NCBI RefSeq assembly: GCF_036884655.1
Contig: NC_088330.1
Span: 28,839,501 to 28,903,500 of the forward strand
Reading direction: 5' to 3'
DNA from: Musa acuminata AAA Group
Lineage: Eukaryota > Streptophyta > Magnoliopsida > Zingiberales > Musaceae
DNA length: 64,000 nt
A model generated the notes under the pieces. It did not search any database. It saw only the letters and a list, made by a program, of their open reading frames with translations, and was not told the DNA's origin. Shown here in pieces: positions 1 to 13,400 of this stretch. The position numbers were made by a program, and so were the translations under genes. Positions within the stretch are counted from its first letter, which is position 1, and each line of letters opens with the position of its first letter.

Positions 1-146
1 ATAAATGACCAACGCTCGAAAGCTCATCTCAAACAAAATGATAGATAAGACTGGATTCTGGATCTTAAAAATACTTGGAAGGAAAATTGTCCAAGGAGGA
101 ACACTGAACAAGATGCTTATTTAAAAGTAAATTCTGACAATTTTTC

Positions 147-3100
147 CTACCTTCCTATGTTATCACTGCCCGAATCTGTTAATATAGTCAGCCTCCGTGC
201 CGTTTTCATAAAGTCACTGCAACAAGACCAGAACAAGTTCCATCAGAAAAACACTCTTGGGTCAAAAAGACATGTTCACATTTCTTAAACAAATGAGTGC
301 CTCCTATCACATAAACACAACTGAAAGTGCAGCCCACGAAAAAACAATTATCTGTGACATAGTCCATGGAAAGAAAGAAGTTACAACCAATTACAGACTG
401 AAAACTATGACACAGTTTGTGAAACTCTACAAATTTGAACTGGTGTACTAAAACAAGCTAACTAATCTCATGGATCCCTTAATAAGACTCAAGTTGAAGT
501 CATCAGTTATAGAACCATACCACGGGTTGAACAGGCAAACACAAAGAAATCAAGTGGGAAAAAGCAAGAATTAAATAGGTGTAATGTTCAGAGAAATTTT
601 GCCCCAATTTATGGAAGAGGGATGCAGATTGTTAAGTATGGTCTAAACATATAAATGTTCTTCAACAATGAAATGACAATCTAAAACCACCACAAGAGAG
701 AATGGACACTCCAAAAACTTGATTGTGGCTGTTATCGGAATCCTAACCTGAAAGGTTCATCTCCAGTGAGTTTAACTGCACCAGCCGCATCCTTATAAAT
801 CACATGGCTCATCATCTCAGATTTCTCAATCCCAAACATGTCGGCTAGCCTTCTGTATAGTTCTTCATAAGAACCAAACACAGAGAGATCAAGGGTGCGG
901 CCAACATCATCTGATTCCATAAAAACCTTGCAATGTCCAGTCTCCAGACCAAGGTCTGATGAATGGTGATCCCCATACCACTCAAATCTGTTACAAGATG
1001 AATTATCCACAGCCACATTTTTGTTAGTTGCAGAACCAGATGCTTCTGGAAATTTGGTTGTCTTCTCTAGATTCCCATCAGGAGAACTGTATCCAGTGGC
1101 TCCAGGGGAGACCATATCCCCAGAGTTGCTCAGAGAAATTTGCTCCTCGGTTAGTATTGGCTTCCCAAAAAGCATTAATTGTTGTGGCTTTGCATTGCAG
1201 GGATTCTTTATGCTTTGGGAAGTATTGCCAATTGTTAACAAACAAGAAATGTTTTTATCAATGGCAGGACTATCAACGGATACACCTGCTGATATTCTTG
1301 AGAGTGAAGATGTGTGATTAAAGCGGTGAAAGCCAGCATGGAACAGACCTGACTGCAGTTTGTTATGGTGGAGATCTGATAAAGATATACCAAATTGAGA
1401 ATGCCTGGCTCCCTGTATGCCTGCAGGAGTACTGTCTGGGAAACAGAATAGAGGACTGGTGCAGTGACCAAGGGGATTTCCGGGGAACATTGGTGTTGAA
1501 AGTTGGCCTTCAAGGGGAAAATCAGGGTGTTGAGGGATGCGGAGCTTTTTCCTCGGCGGAGAGAAGGGAGCAAGATGGATAGCTGGCATGTTTGAGACCA
1601 GTTCAACTAGCCATGGGTTCACACGGTTCACATTTTGTAACAGATCTGGTTCATCCCATGTGACCTGCAAAGGCAGTTTGAATGATGGTTACATTTCAGC
1701 AGGGAAGTGCAGGAACAGAGAGAGAATGAAACTAAGAAAAAACAACCAGAAGTCTTAAGTCATAAAGCAAATAATTCATTTCTAGTATATGCAAAGCATG
1801 ATAGTGCAAACATTTCTGGGTAATACACAAAATACAATGAAAACTTACAGAAAACAAAATATAACTTGTCAAAAGCAGCAACATAACTATTTGAGAAGGA
1901 GAGGTATCAAATGCATGAAGCCTTGATGGATTTTTTTCCCTTTTTCTTGTTTCCTAGACTGGCATATTCTAAATCAATTTTCTTTGTGTCCAACTAGAAA
2001 GCACAAGACATTTGCTTGATGTTTCTACTGAGATACTATATGTCAAAGGAGACAAGCAACCTTCTGCCAGGTATCTTTTGAAGAGACTTCCTTTACGCAA
2101 AGTCATTATTGGCTTATCACTAATTGAAGAAATCCAAGTGCTACAACATAATGATTTATAAATAGATGAATCATTGACAAATGATCCAAATTAGAAACAA
2201 ATTTTACAGTAAATTTGTGAATTTTGTTAGGTGGGTTCCACAAGGAGCAAGGATGTATGATACTGAAAGAAATCAATCATCAAGATATATGTTCAAGGGA
2301 CCTCATTCATCATGCCTACTAAGATAGCCATTACTTATGCTCTAGAACTAGAAACTCCATCTGGTGCCTCCATCGGTGGCATGATTATCCAAGAAACATA
2401 ATGCCTATAATCCAAAATCAACATTAATAACAAGCAGATAATCATAGGTACAACCATGCGAAAAGGGACCATAAACAAGAAAAGAGGCTAACTAACAAAT
2501 CACAAGCACAATTAGTATGGGAATGGAAGTAGAGAGAAGGAAAACTATTCAACACTAACCCTAATTTAGTTTGTGCTACATCAATTAAGCTATTGATCAG
2601 AACAATGATGTTTACATATCAGAAAGGTGAATAGGAAGGTTTTCAACAAAAAGAGATCAAGCACAGAAACTATGAATAATCTGTAAAAGATAAAAGAAAA
2701 TGAACAAACAAATTAACACTATAGAATAACAAAATTATGTATTTTATTTTTAATGACCTATAAAGAGGATACCTGCAGAAGTCTCCAAGGCGAATTAGGC
2801 CACCGTACAGGATCTGCAATCTGAACAGAAGATATCGTCCCCATGAACCAACTAATCCGCGAGGAATCCTCAGTTTCAAAAGCCATCTTAAATCTCATCC
2901 CTGGACACCATTGGATCCTCATTGCAGTTTTTACTGATGCAGCCTTCACACAGAACTCTGGTGTACTTGCTCTAGGATAATACACAACCTCAAAAGGTTG
3001 CCCATTAGCCGCAAGTGTTGCTGCCTCGATGACAGAATCTGCCCTTACTCTTCCACTAATCCTCATAGCCCCACCAGCACCACCACCATTGCCATTTCCC

Positions 3101-3903
3101 CTCATCAATTTATTTTCTTCCTCCCTTAGGAAGACAGAGAAGCCCCCATAGCTAGATGCACAATTCCCACCCGGTGGGTTCCATCCTGACGGGATATCTG
3201 GACCCCCACCAATCCCACCTCGTTTAGCCCGTCGGATTCCCACACAGAGATCCCCATTCTCTGTTCTCAAGAACACAATTGAATCGCCTGCCACAAGCTT
3301 CTTCTGGTTAACAAAAGTGCTCCACCCAGTTGTCAGCAAATGCCGACGAGGTGTCCCCCTGTATATGTGCCTAAACTTCCAAATCTCACCATGCACATCC
3401 TTTGCAAGCACGGTCTGCACAGGAGGGTCAGCCGAGTAGTCCAACCTCGGGAAGATGGTCTCAGCACAGTAACGTGGGACAGAGAAGCCCCCACCATTAT
3501 TGGCATCCGATTGTGTCAAAGTCTTGGCAAAAGATGCCGGCTTTTCTTGTACATCAACTCCATTTATACTGAGACCCAGTCCATCATCTTCTCCAAAGTC
3601 TGGCTCATTGGGCCTCAGTGGAACCAGGCTGATTTTTGCAAACACCTCGTCAGTCTCCAGATCAGCCATAAATTTCACAGCAGTTACACAGCAAAGGATC
3701 AGAGGTGGGATTCGCTGGGAGGTCCCAAAATCCACAAGCCCTTGGGCATGCTCCGTGTGACCCTGTGGGAAGTAGTAGACCTTGGAGTTCACTGCCGGCA
3801 TCTGAACCATTCCACCGGCGCAGGCATGCCACAGCTGGGAGTCCAGGCACTTGTCACTTTGCTTCATTGATGATTCTTTCATCGATTTGCTAAATGTGAG
3901 CAT
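147..3903 (-). CDS. ARF18-like: Auxin response factor, ARF10/16/18 clade (miR160-regulated)
   Basis: This is a nuclear transcription factor that binds auxin-response elements; its clade generally represses auxin genes. Three coding exons are seen on the minus strand: 3903-2773, 1664-748 and 216-147. Introns have GT/AG ends (2772-1665 and 747-217), and the joined frame is 2118 nt, or 705 aa, usual for the clade. The N-terminus has the LWHACAGGMVQMP motif. The B3 DNA-binding domain spans about residues 124-228 (FAKTLTQSDANNGGGFSVPR). The auxin-response domain follows at about 295-383 across the first intron, and a C-terminal PB1 domain at about 600-695 (GHCKVFMES, GIEKSEMM). The third exon was too short to appear as an ORF; it encodes SDFMKTARRLTILTD and the stop. 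I chose the ATG at 3903 (MLTFSKS), because rice-type relatives begin similarly; the in-frame ATG at 3915 is possible. A perfectly placed miR160 site lies in exon 2. Introns show no other feature. Confidence 0.93.
1402..1422 (-). promoter_or_regulatory. miR160 target site in ARF exon 2
   Basis: The plus strand here reads TGCCTGGCTCCCTGTATGCC followed by T. This is the mature miR160 sequence except for its last base, so the minus-strand mRNA is complementary to miR160 over 20 of 21 positions. It sits in the codons for AGIQGARH, the conserved location of the site in ARF10/16/17/18 genes. Cleavage between positions 10 and 11 of the pairing is expected from the family. It indicates post-transcriptional control of this ARF. 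Confidence 0.95.
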
Positions 3904-3938
3904 GGGCAAGAGCAATTCTAGCTAGTTTCAAAAGAATG

Positions 3939-4284
3939 CTGCAAAAAAGAAGAAAAAAAGGAAAGAAGAAGAAAATTCTACTGGTTTCAGGCACAAGTTC
4001 TACAGAAAGAACTACACCAGGAAAAGGAAAAACATGAGATACAGCAAGGTTCCAAAAATTCTCACCTTTTAGCCAACCGATGTATAGATTCAAAAGACTC
4101 CCACCCTTTTCGCGATCTCCTGAAGATAAGGAATCAAAACAGGACTTAGGATCCCTAAGCTACAAGAACAAAGTGACCCAAAAGTAACCCCGAAGGTGGG
4201 TGGGATTCTGATACCTAAAAGAAAGAACAAAACCTAGAACTCATTCGGAACCGCAGTAATCAATAAATCGAATCAGTTTCTTAC
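3939..4284 (-). other. Probable 5'-UTR intron of the ARF gene
   Basis: On the minus strand a donor (AAAG|GTAAG, exon ending at 4285) and an acceptor (pyrimidine-rich tract then TTTTTTGCAG, exon resuming at 3938) bracket this segment just upstream of the ATG. Leader introns are common in this ARF clade. The boundaries are inferred from splice signals only; no transcript evidence is available. Confidence 0.55.
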
Positions 4285-4985
4285 CTTTCGGTGCGCAGAA
4301 CTGCTTGGAGAGCAGAAAAATCAGATTAAAGTGGAGAACCGATCGACTCCACTTGTCCTCGTACTTCCCTTCAGAATAGCCCAACAATCTGAAATCCGAG
4401 TCACCTCCACCGAACACCACTCCCTCCCTTCTCCACGAAACCTAAGGCACAAACAGGAAACAAACACCCCACAACTCAACTAAACGCCTCGATACTACAC
4501 TCCCGAACCCTACAAAACCCAGTCCATGACTACCGAAATCCCTATCTTAAACCGAAAAATCTCAACTTTCGAAACAAAATAGCACCATTTCTTCACCCAT
4601 GACTCCAACGGCCCGAGACGGACACAAATCCACCACCAAAGACCGCAGGTATCATCTATTCTAACTCCAGATTCAGCAGACAACACTACAAAAGGCGGAA
4701 TATTTCTCCTTCTTCGTCCTCTCCCGACTAAGATCCACCCGATTCCAGCGAGAATTCAGAGGGCATCGCCCCCGAATCCGTTGCTAATCAAAAGGGAAGA
4801 GAGAGAAAGGGATCGCCGCACTGGTACCACTCTCTCCTCAGATCTTAATGTAAAGAGCCCTCTCCGCCCGTAAAAAATAGAACCCCAGAATGAGACTTTT
4901 GCATATATATTCTCACCAAGATCGAAATAATGTCGTTGCCCCTTCTCAGGGGTAATATGCAACAATTTCTAGAACTGTTCTCACT

Positions 4986-4987
<2 letters not shown>

Positions 4988-5017
<30 letters not shown>
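4988..5017 (-). promoter_or_regulatory. (TA)15 tract, likely TATA region of the ARF promoter
   Basis: Fifteen perfect TA repeats lie about 1.1 kb upstream of the ARF start codon, at the upstream edge of a pyrimidine-rich leader. It could serve as the TATA element for transcription starting near 4950-4970. It is also a plain microsatellite, so its promoter role is inference. Confidence 0.4.
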
Positions 5018-5018
<1 letters not shown>

Positions 5019-8000
5019 GAAATTAAGATCTTCTACGGGGGTATGTTAAAAAAAAAACCGAGAACAAAAAAGAAATAGAGAGAATTATTATTGATGTCAT
5101 GTCGCTGTCATGGACACTGTAGAAGTGGCAGTAGAGGCATGGGAGGCAGGATCAGCTGTCCTGTGCGTCTACGCTGCGTATCTTGCAAGGGGATCCTCTG
5201 TGCGACGCGTGTACCGTCTCGGTTTCGCGCTCTGGACCACTCCGATCTTTTGGTCGGCGGACGGTTCGCCAATTCCTCGCCGATCCGGAGGACTCGGGAG
5301 ACGCGCGTTTTCTTCCACGAACCGCCGGTGTTGGGAGACGGCAAACATGTTTGAGTTTTGGCAGTCATCTTGAAGAAGAATCAAAAACCCAAAATCCATC
5401 AAGAGACGACTAAGTGTTGTTTTCTTCATCACACTCGAGTCTGCTGGATGAACACAGTGAGAAGTTGTCAAGGTTCTTGAAAGGTTTGACCTTATCTCAT
5501 AATTGATTGTCAAGCTGACACCAGACTATGTAGCATGATGTCAAATTTGAAGTCAGTGAAAATTTTATGATACATTTTTCTTTATAGACTTGGGTTTATG
5601 AATTAATTTGAGGAATTTTAGATCATTAATTAGCCTTTTTAGTTTTTCGTGACATTTTTTCTCTAATTATCTAATTAACGCGACATCATCATAATTTGTT
5701 TTATATTCTATGCATCACACAGCTTCTCTTCCTAGTTATTCTATAACCTAATCGTTGATTAGAATTCCCAGTTTTATATATCAACGTTCTTCGAGTTATT
5801 CACTGGCATTTATCTGCTCGTAAATTAAGCTCATAAACTGAGGTGCAAATCGAAACTTTAAAATCTAGATTAAAAAGCCATAGTATTTAACTTGAAGATA
5901 CAAACCAAAAGCTATCATCTTAAAAACCTTGTACTTGTTAATTATATTGTTAGGTTTAAGTGCAATAAATCACTTCACATGTCACAGATGAACACTGAGG
6001 TTTGACTTCCGTTTCTCGATAACCCACCATTCTACTTCTGAAAGATCAATCAGATTTTACACATGTCGGATGATATGGTGCAATCTAGCTTTCTTGATTC
6101 AAGGATAAGATATCCCTTAAGATTATGTCTTGTTTCGATGGCACCTATTAGAATGATCCTTAATAGTATGGATAAGTCTTATTGTAATTGTAGATTGTTG
6201 GGATAAGTCTTATATGCTGTCGTGTCCGACCAACAGCTGATTGATTCTGTTGTAGGATCCAAGTAGCATGTTTGAGGGATGCCGACATGATTACTCCCTG
6301 TAGCCAACTTAATGCATGAAAACCCAGTTCTATCTCTTATTGACCATGTCAAATACACGAGAATAAATGGAAGATGTTGCAAGGATTGTAGCAGTTTCTA
6401 CTCTCACATCCGGATCGAACTTTTTGTAGAAAAAAGTGGTGTAGAGTGTCCTTTATATATATATATATAGTACTTTGATCATAATCTCAAGCTAAAACTT
6501 CATCTTTGTACAGTACAATATGGTTGGAAGAACAAGGCACCACGTCAAAGAAACTGACAAATGAATAGAGATGAATGCGTGCAGGATCAATCATTTGTGT
6601 TCTCACTTTGTTCGCCTTTCCTCTTCCCAACACTCCCATCTCCCCCAACAGCTGTACTGAACCCATTGTTGCTTCTCTTCTTCCCCAGCCACAAGGTCTG
6701 ATCTCCTCCCCCACTGTCTTGTCCTTTGTCTTCTTAGAGAGGGCCCTTCACAAACAGTAGTAACCTCTTCGGCACAGTCGGTCTCCTGTTTCATCCCAAA
6801 GAAAAAGGCATCATTCTCTGGGATATGTATGTAGACTCACTGCGCAGTGTGCCCAAGCTAAACGTATAAAAGCTAGCCAACTGCATGCATACCATGGGAG
6901 AAGACCTTCTTAAATAATGTTCTGATGCTTGGAGGTTGTTACATGTCAAAGTCAGTGGACAACGCCACCCAAACAGTTCACTTCTTTAACTTGGTTTTCG
7001 TTCCAAGTCAATCTCTCATACATGCAAGGGGGAGTTCAGCCATGAGAAGCAAAGATGGCCACGATCTTAAATCTGGGGGAAAATGGTTGGCCTCCGATGG
7101 CCACGAGCTGTGTCGGCCGGCCATGTCAGGTTTGCATGCTGGCGTTGCCGTGCGAAGTTATGGGATAAGACGTGTACGAGCCGCGCCAGCTTTTCATGCT
7201 GGCCTCCGACATGCCACGAGTGTCGATCCTGTGCGGACATCAGATGGGCAGTCGTCGTCGTCGTCGTCGTCGTCCTAATGGCTTCGCACCAAGCAACGTG
7301 ATGCATGATCGCGTAGCATCATGTGGAGACGCCATATAAGAGTTCAACAATGACGAACCAAACGAACGTGTCTAAATCTGGTCGTCGTCAATCGCCGTCA
7401 CAGTTGCTGTTTATGTGGTTGCGTTAAGATCTCGGTTGGTTGACTACTCGTCGATGTGTTGACTTTTGCTCGAGAGAATTTGAGATACAAGAAGGGTGAA
7501 GGAGAAGCTCAATTGTGCTTGAAGACTCCATGCTTTGGTGTCAAAATGAAGCTGAGGAAATGATGTTTGATGTGTTCCCTGTCCCTATTGATCAAACAAA
7601 GTGTAAATTAGAAAGAAAAAAATAGTGAAATGTGTGTCAGCAGTAGAAAAGGGAAATTTTAGGATTAAAAAATCTATATGATCTGATAAGTAGAAATATT
7701 TCAAATAATACATTATGTATTTTTAGATTTTTATGTAAGTTTTCTATTCCGTGAAAAGAATAATTTAAATTCCAAGAACATGCATCCTATTCATCATCTT
7801 CACCATCGGATAATTACTCCTCAGCACCCATCGGACATGACATGATACTTCAACAGTCATACATTTGACTATTTCCTAGCCGTACATTTGACTATTTCCT
7901 ACCAATTAAACAAATTCAATTTTGCAGCCACAGTCCTTTGTATGTCATGTATGGTTGGCTGTACATGACAAGGATATGTCTTGTGACCTTTTCTTGTTGC

Positions 8001-10477
8001 AATTATTGTTTTCAATAACGAATAACTTCCAACGGCTTGATTAATAACACTTTCTTATTTTTCTTATGATTTTTCATAGTTTTATTTATATTTTTTTTCT
8101 CAGAGAAATTTGTTATTTGCAAATCCGATTCCGTCGATCTAAAGTAAGTTCTCCTCGTTGACCTCGACGCCATTTCCACGGGAAGATGTCTCCTTGCTTA
8201 CATGGCGATGCTGTTGCTCTATGTCATCCAAAGACCGCAGCGTCGATCGCTCAACGATTCTGCTGTCTTTGGAAGTTCAAATCCCGAGTTCTTTCGCTCC
8301 TTGCAAAGACTCGACCAAACAAAGTCAACCACGCATCTTATCATCTTCTCCATCCCAAGCAACATAACAAAGCACCGAAGTTTCTGACCAACACATGGAA
8401 TAAAGAAGGCAAAACATGCACATGCAAATAGTAAGTCACGCAACAACCATCAAACGGAGCTTTCATGTGATGGCGGCCTTAAACCTATAGCTTTACCAAA
8501 AGAGAAGCTTCACGCAACGCGTGACATCTCAACCACTCTTCAACCCACTTATTCTGTGTGCAGTCTACTGAGAATTCCATGTCCTCCTACAGACCCTACT
8601 CTTGCGCCGCAAGACTGGGAACGCACTGCATCGGGATCGCCCAAACAAGATATAAATTTATCTTGGCGTTTAGGGAAGGAGAAGGGGAGAGGAGCTTCAA
8701 TATTCATTGTGGGGTGCATGCAGCTTGCAGAAAGCAAACCTGATTGTTTAATGCCGGGTAGGTCGTCATACGGGGTGGGCTGTCGTCGTCCCACGAACAA
8801 AGATTCCCGGGGTTGTGTGCAGGCGTACCCCACGTGACCGACGTCGTCTCGCGTGCGCCGCCCCCGGTGCCGCCGCCTGTTCATGCGCGTGCCACCACCG
8901 CGCTCGATCCACCGCCGATGGCATCGGTGACATGATCTCTTCCTTGTGACTCTTATCATCGAGGTCTCTACACACATGAAACCACACGACACATGAGATG
9001 TTTGTGAGACTGTAGCAAAACATATGCTGATTGTCGATGGATGCATGAGATCGATAACTTTGCTTGAACGAAGAAAAATAATTGATGTCTACAAATTTAT
9101 TAGAAGCAATTACATAATGATTAAGGTGTGGCATTATAAGAGAAAATGTGCTAAGTTGGCCATTTCTATGTTCTAAATGACCTTTGAATTTGTGAGATTA
9201 ATGGCACATTAAGGCTTAATTAAGTGGCTGCATGTGCTTGGATGTTATAACCCCACATTACTCTTGCCATGTTTTATGGCGCCAAGCTAGCTTATCGATG
9301 GTGCCATTAAGATGCCCCAATGGGAGAGGAGAGGAGAGGAGAGAGAAGGAAAGGAGACACGGAGGCAAAGTTGGGTTTTCCAACTTTGACTAGTCTAAAC
9401 CGTGTTAATTATTAGCATTGATGATGAGTGAAGAAGATACACCAGACAACTTTCGATTTGGTAGCCATGCTCAGGGGAAACTGTTTGAATGAACGCCATC
9501 GAGTATGTCCTTTATTCTTCGTATGGTCTGATATCTTCTTTTCTTTCAATAGCCATAGCGTGCTATTTGTTTATTTGGTTATGTTCTTGATATATAAATA
9601 AATAGGTGAAATTGAGAACGGCTATTATTTAATATATATTGTTATATTGATGACATTTTGATGGTCACTCTTTTTTTATTTATTTATTTTTTATTAATAT
9701 GATGTTATCGATGGCTTTTCTGCCAAACTAAGTTTCTGATTAGTTTCGGAAAGAAAAAAATAACTTTCTACTTATCAATTAATAATTGAATGATTTTGAA
9801 ACTGGTTTGTTCTTTTGCTATTATTAACTTATATTTTGTTTACTCAAACTTATGTTATATTACTTTTTGGCTTATACAAATTAATTTCTTTTGACTTCTT
9901 CCAAAACTATTATCATTCATTTGCTTATACAAATAATATTTTGTCGACTTTAGCGTCAATTAGCTGTTGCCATCAAGAAAGTTTTTCAAACAAATGAACT
10001 TGCAACTTTGGAAAAATGCTACTCAATATGCTTGTGCCATTATTTTCATGTTTAGAGATTTGGAAATTATCTTGAATCTTAGCACTTGTCATGTCCAAAT
10101 TGTTGATCCAATAGAGTAGGCCAAATGGACATCCTTAGCTTGATTCAAGTGAGATTACTTATAAACATGTAAATAATAACTCTTTTTGTTCTTTTGAAGG
10201 ATTTTACTTTGTGACTAAATATTGCAAATCAAAGATCAAATTCTATGGTAATTACCAACCGATTGACAGGTCAACAAGAGTCGAAATACAAAGTAGTTGT
10301 TCGCATCGTTACAAGTTGTTATTGCACCTCTTATTGAGGCATACATTACTTGCTTCGATGTCGAACTTCTATCAAATGAAAGAATCATATACAGGTAATT
10401 TGTAATCTGCGAAAGAAAAAGGAAAGAACATGGTAAGTGTGCCGATTTCAAGTCATGAATTCACTTAGTCATAACAC
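5018..10477. other. Intergenic region, no gene recognised
   Basis: This 5.5-kb spacer lies upstream of the ARF and downstream of the EDR2-like gene. Open frames near 5.1-5.5, 7.0-7.3 and 8.5-9.0 kb overlap in several frames, lack known domains and reflect locally GC-richer DNA. Visible small structures are a (GTC)8 microsatellite at 7251-7275, a GAGAG-rich tract near 9325-9352, a 25-bp tandem duplication near 7856-7905 (ACATTTGACTATTTCCTA twice) and a diverged direct repeat (7086-7113 and 7197-7225). The part nearest 10478 should carry the 3' UTR of the EDR2-like gene. Confidence 0.5.
7251..7275. repeat. (GTC)n microsatellite
   Basis: Eight tandem GTC units. It lies within a locally GC-rich patch of the intergenic spacer and has no recognised coding context. 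Confidence 0.9.
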
Positions 10478-13400
10478 TTACCATGGGTTAATCGGAACCG
10501 CTTTGGAAGCATCAAGATGGTTCAACCTGCAAGTTCCAAGAAGAAACTCAGGAAGCTCTTCTTCCGTGTTACCCTGCATCGAAATATTGAAACAAATATT
10601 TATGTTCCTGCAGTACCAGAAAGTTATCAAATATCCTAAAACATTATGCAAAAGAAATACACATAATAGTGATTTCTATTTTTAGTGTTGTATATTAAAT
10701 GTAAAGCCCGTAAAGAGTATAAAAATGTCCCAAAATACCATGATGTACTTTCATTTATACTACTGGCTTGTCCTTTATTAAGTGAAATGTCCAATTTATT
10801 TCCATGAATGTTTGTATGTTCAAGTGTTGGAATGAAACAAGAATGCAACAACTGATGCAGGTTAAGCAAGCTAAAATTTGAACTTGGAATGCATACCTGA
10901 ATTAGAAAAGCCATTTCTATCACTAGATTGGTCAGATAACCAAGAACAAGACTTACAACGCCCCTAGCAACTGTCGATGAGCCAACGTCGACACCAAGCT
11001 GAAAGTACATATACATAAAATGTCATTGCTGATCTCATAATAGTGCTCCGTGATAATACCGTAAAGAAGCTTCGTATATGTTATGGATGATAATTAACCA
11101 TCCAATGTAAGACTACTCATATATGCCGTAAATTGTATCAAGATGCATTTCCATGACAAGAATTTAAACATGTGGGCACTTGCCATACATAAAAACAGCA
11201 GTTACTGGGTTCAAGAGACAATACTTGATTAGGGGGCATTTAAAGGACTAATCAACTTTTCCAACATGGGTTGCTGTCAGATCTAATATCGCAGATAACC
11301 ACCACCAGATCCAATGATACACATCATAGTCCATCCATTTTGCAGATATTTAACCACAATGGATTTAGCAGCAATGGCTAACTGCAGAGTGATATGAATT
11401 ATGATGATCTGCAAGTGCTACTTGGTGCTAGTGGAACAAGAGAGACACAAAATAGGGTAGTTGAGTTAATAAAACTGGGTATTTTAGGCTACTGAGCCTT
11501 GTAGATAGCAGCGACAACTTGTGGATGAGTTATGATAAAGCGCTCAAGTTGACGAAAGAGGAGAAGCAGCTGGATACAATAGTTCGATCACGGGTCAAGG
11601 ATAGAAGAAAAGGAGATATTGTAAAAAGATTATATAACAAAAAACTGCATGTTATGTTCATAACTTACTTTTCATGGGCTCTTATCCTATTTGTATAACA
11701 ATAGCAACTCAGCAATGAGCGATAAAAATTGTTGGATGATTTTGAATTACTTAATATTCACAAGTGTCCAAGGTGCACAAAACAATCTTAAACTTGTACA
11801 AATGAAGCCTATATTGCCGTGTCATTCAGAATTTGGACAATAAAGAGGGGCCAAACAATAGCCATCAGAACTTTGGTCTGAAGCTTGAGAACCACACAAA
11901 ACAAAGCCACAAAGAACAGGATGGTTAATGGTCTCAGAAAGACAACAGTTTCCCTAAATAAAGCTAAAGTGACAAACAATCACACGAGAGTGTTAAAGTA
12001 GTTCAATAGACAATCTGTGGCAAAAAGTAAAAAGTTGGAAAAGGAGTAACAAAAAGTCACCTACAAGGTTTCTCAATGCCACATCAAATTCATCTGGGTC
12101 CATGTACATGTCAGATATGTATATGTAAGCCGGATATATGTCAAGAAGACAACTCCTATTCCAATTCCAAAGAAGCAATTTAGATGATTACAATAGACTA
12201 ATTTTTCCCTTTTGGTTATCTGAGGCTTTTAGTCAAAATTATCTTCTAATACTTCAAACAATAAGGAGCTTAAAGCATAAGTATCGAGATCATGTTTCAT
12301 CTGTTGAAAATTAATTTTTGGACACATGGAAATTTTTTACTTCTGCCTCGGGTTTATATCTATTACTACACTCCTTTCGATATCTTCATCCAGTTTCCAT
12401 TTCTCATTCTCCCTTATCCTGAGGCCATAGCCAAGGAAGTCCAACAACTCGAGGTTTATTTACTCTTCAACCGGAACCTGCGAACTAGTACTGACAAGTC
12501 ATATGCTGGCCAAGTCTCACAATAGTACTGACAACAAAAGGAGTCATACACTAGCCAAGTCCCTTGACCGTAATGACATAAAAGAGTCTCCTCTTTTCGA
12601 AAAGCATCCAAACTGACACCTGCTCACAAGGGTCAACCTCTGTTTCAGCAGATTAGTATTACAAATAGCACGCATTAATTATAATGAAGTTTGGTCACTT
12701 ATATGAAACATCTACTGCTGTTTGAAGATACTTTGCTGACTTATTCACCAAACTGATAAATTTATTAATTTTAACTGCAGAAATGTTACAGAAAAAAACA
12801 TGGCTTACATAAGCCCATGGATAATCTACAATTAGCTGAGTGAACAAATCCTATGTATATAGTCAATGTGGTCAAACATGACAACAGATTAGTTAAATAA
12901 TATGCAAAAGCTCAGACGACAGAGATGGTGCTGCCATGTTTATCTCAGTATACCTCAATATAATTGCTCCCACAGAAATAGTTGATATCAAGTGCTTGAC
13001 CCACCAAACATGCTTTCTTTCCCACACTTTGCTTCACAATCCAAGAACCCTACAAGTAAGCCGAACAGAGAAAAAAAAGATTATATAACAAACTTCAGCA
13101 TAATTAGTAGATATTAACACAGAACGGCATAGAAACAATTATATTGCAAAAATATACCTTAGAAATATATGGAATGAGTTTAAACCTTGAATTCCTATAT
13201 GCATCATCACCTTTGACGAATCTTTCTAGGAGGGGAAAGCTTTCAAGTGGACTATCCATCATGTAATATAAAGCTAAGCTGTATGTGGTAGAACCTGGAA
13301 CCTGCCCACATGACACAATATTTACATCTTATTTTTAACATTACTGTCTCACTATTGTTTTCTCCTCACTTCAGCAGATATGACAAACAGTCTTAGCCAC

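Noticed and set aside
3340..3870. 176-codon plus-strand frame over the ARF first exon
   Set aside because: It is the antisense shadow of the conserved ARF coding exon.
5091..5513. Several overlapping open frames upstream of the ARF
   Set aside because: They overlap in five frames, have no domain and no splice partners; they reflect local GC-richness.
8549..9134. 165- and 122-codon minus-strand frames
   Set aside because: Arg/His/Cys-rich translations with no family resemblance, overlapping each other in different frames.
11993..12178. Possible extra exon of the EDR2-like gene
   Set aside because: The flanking exons already join in phase and match the family sequence (GSNYIE to LGVDVGSS), leaving no room for an extra exon.
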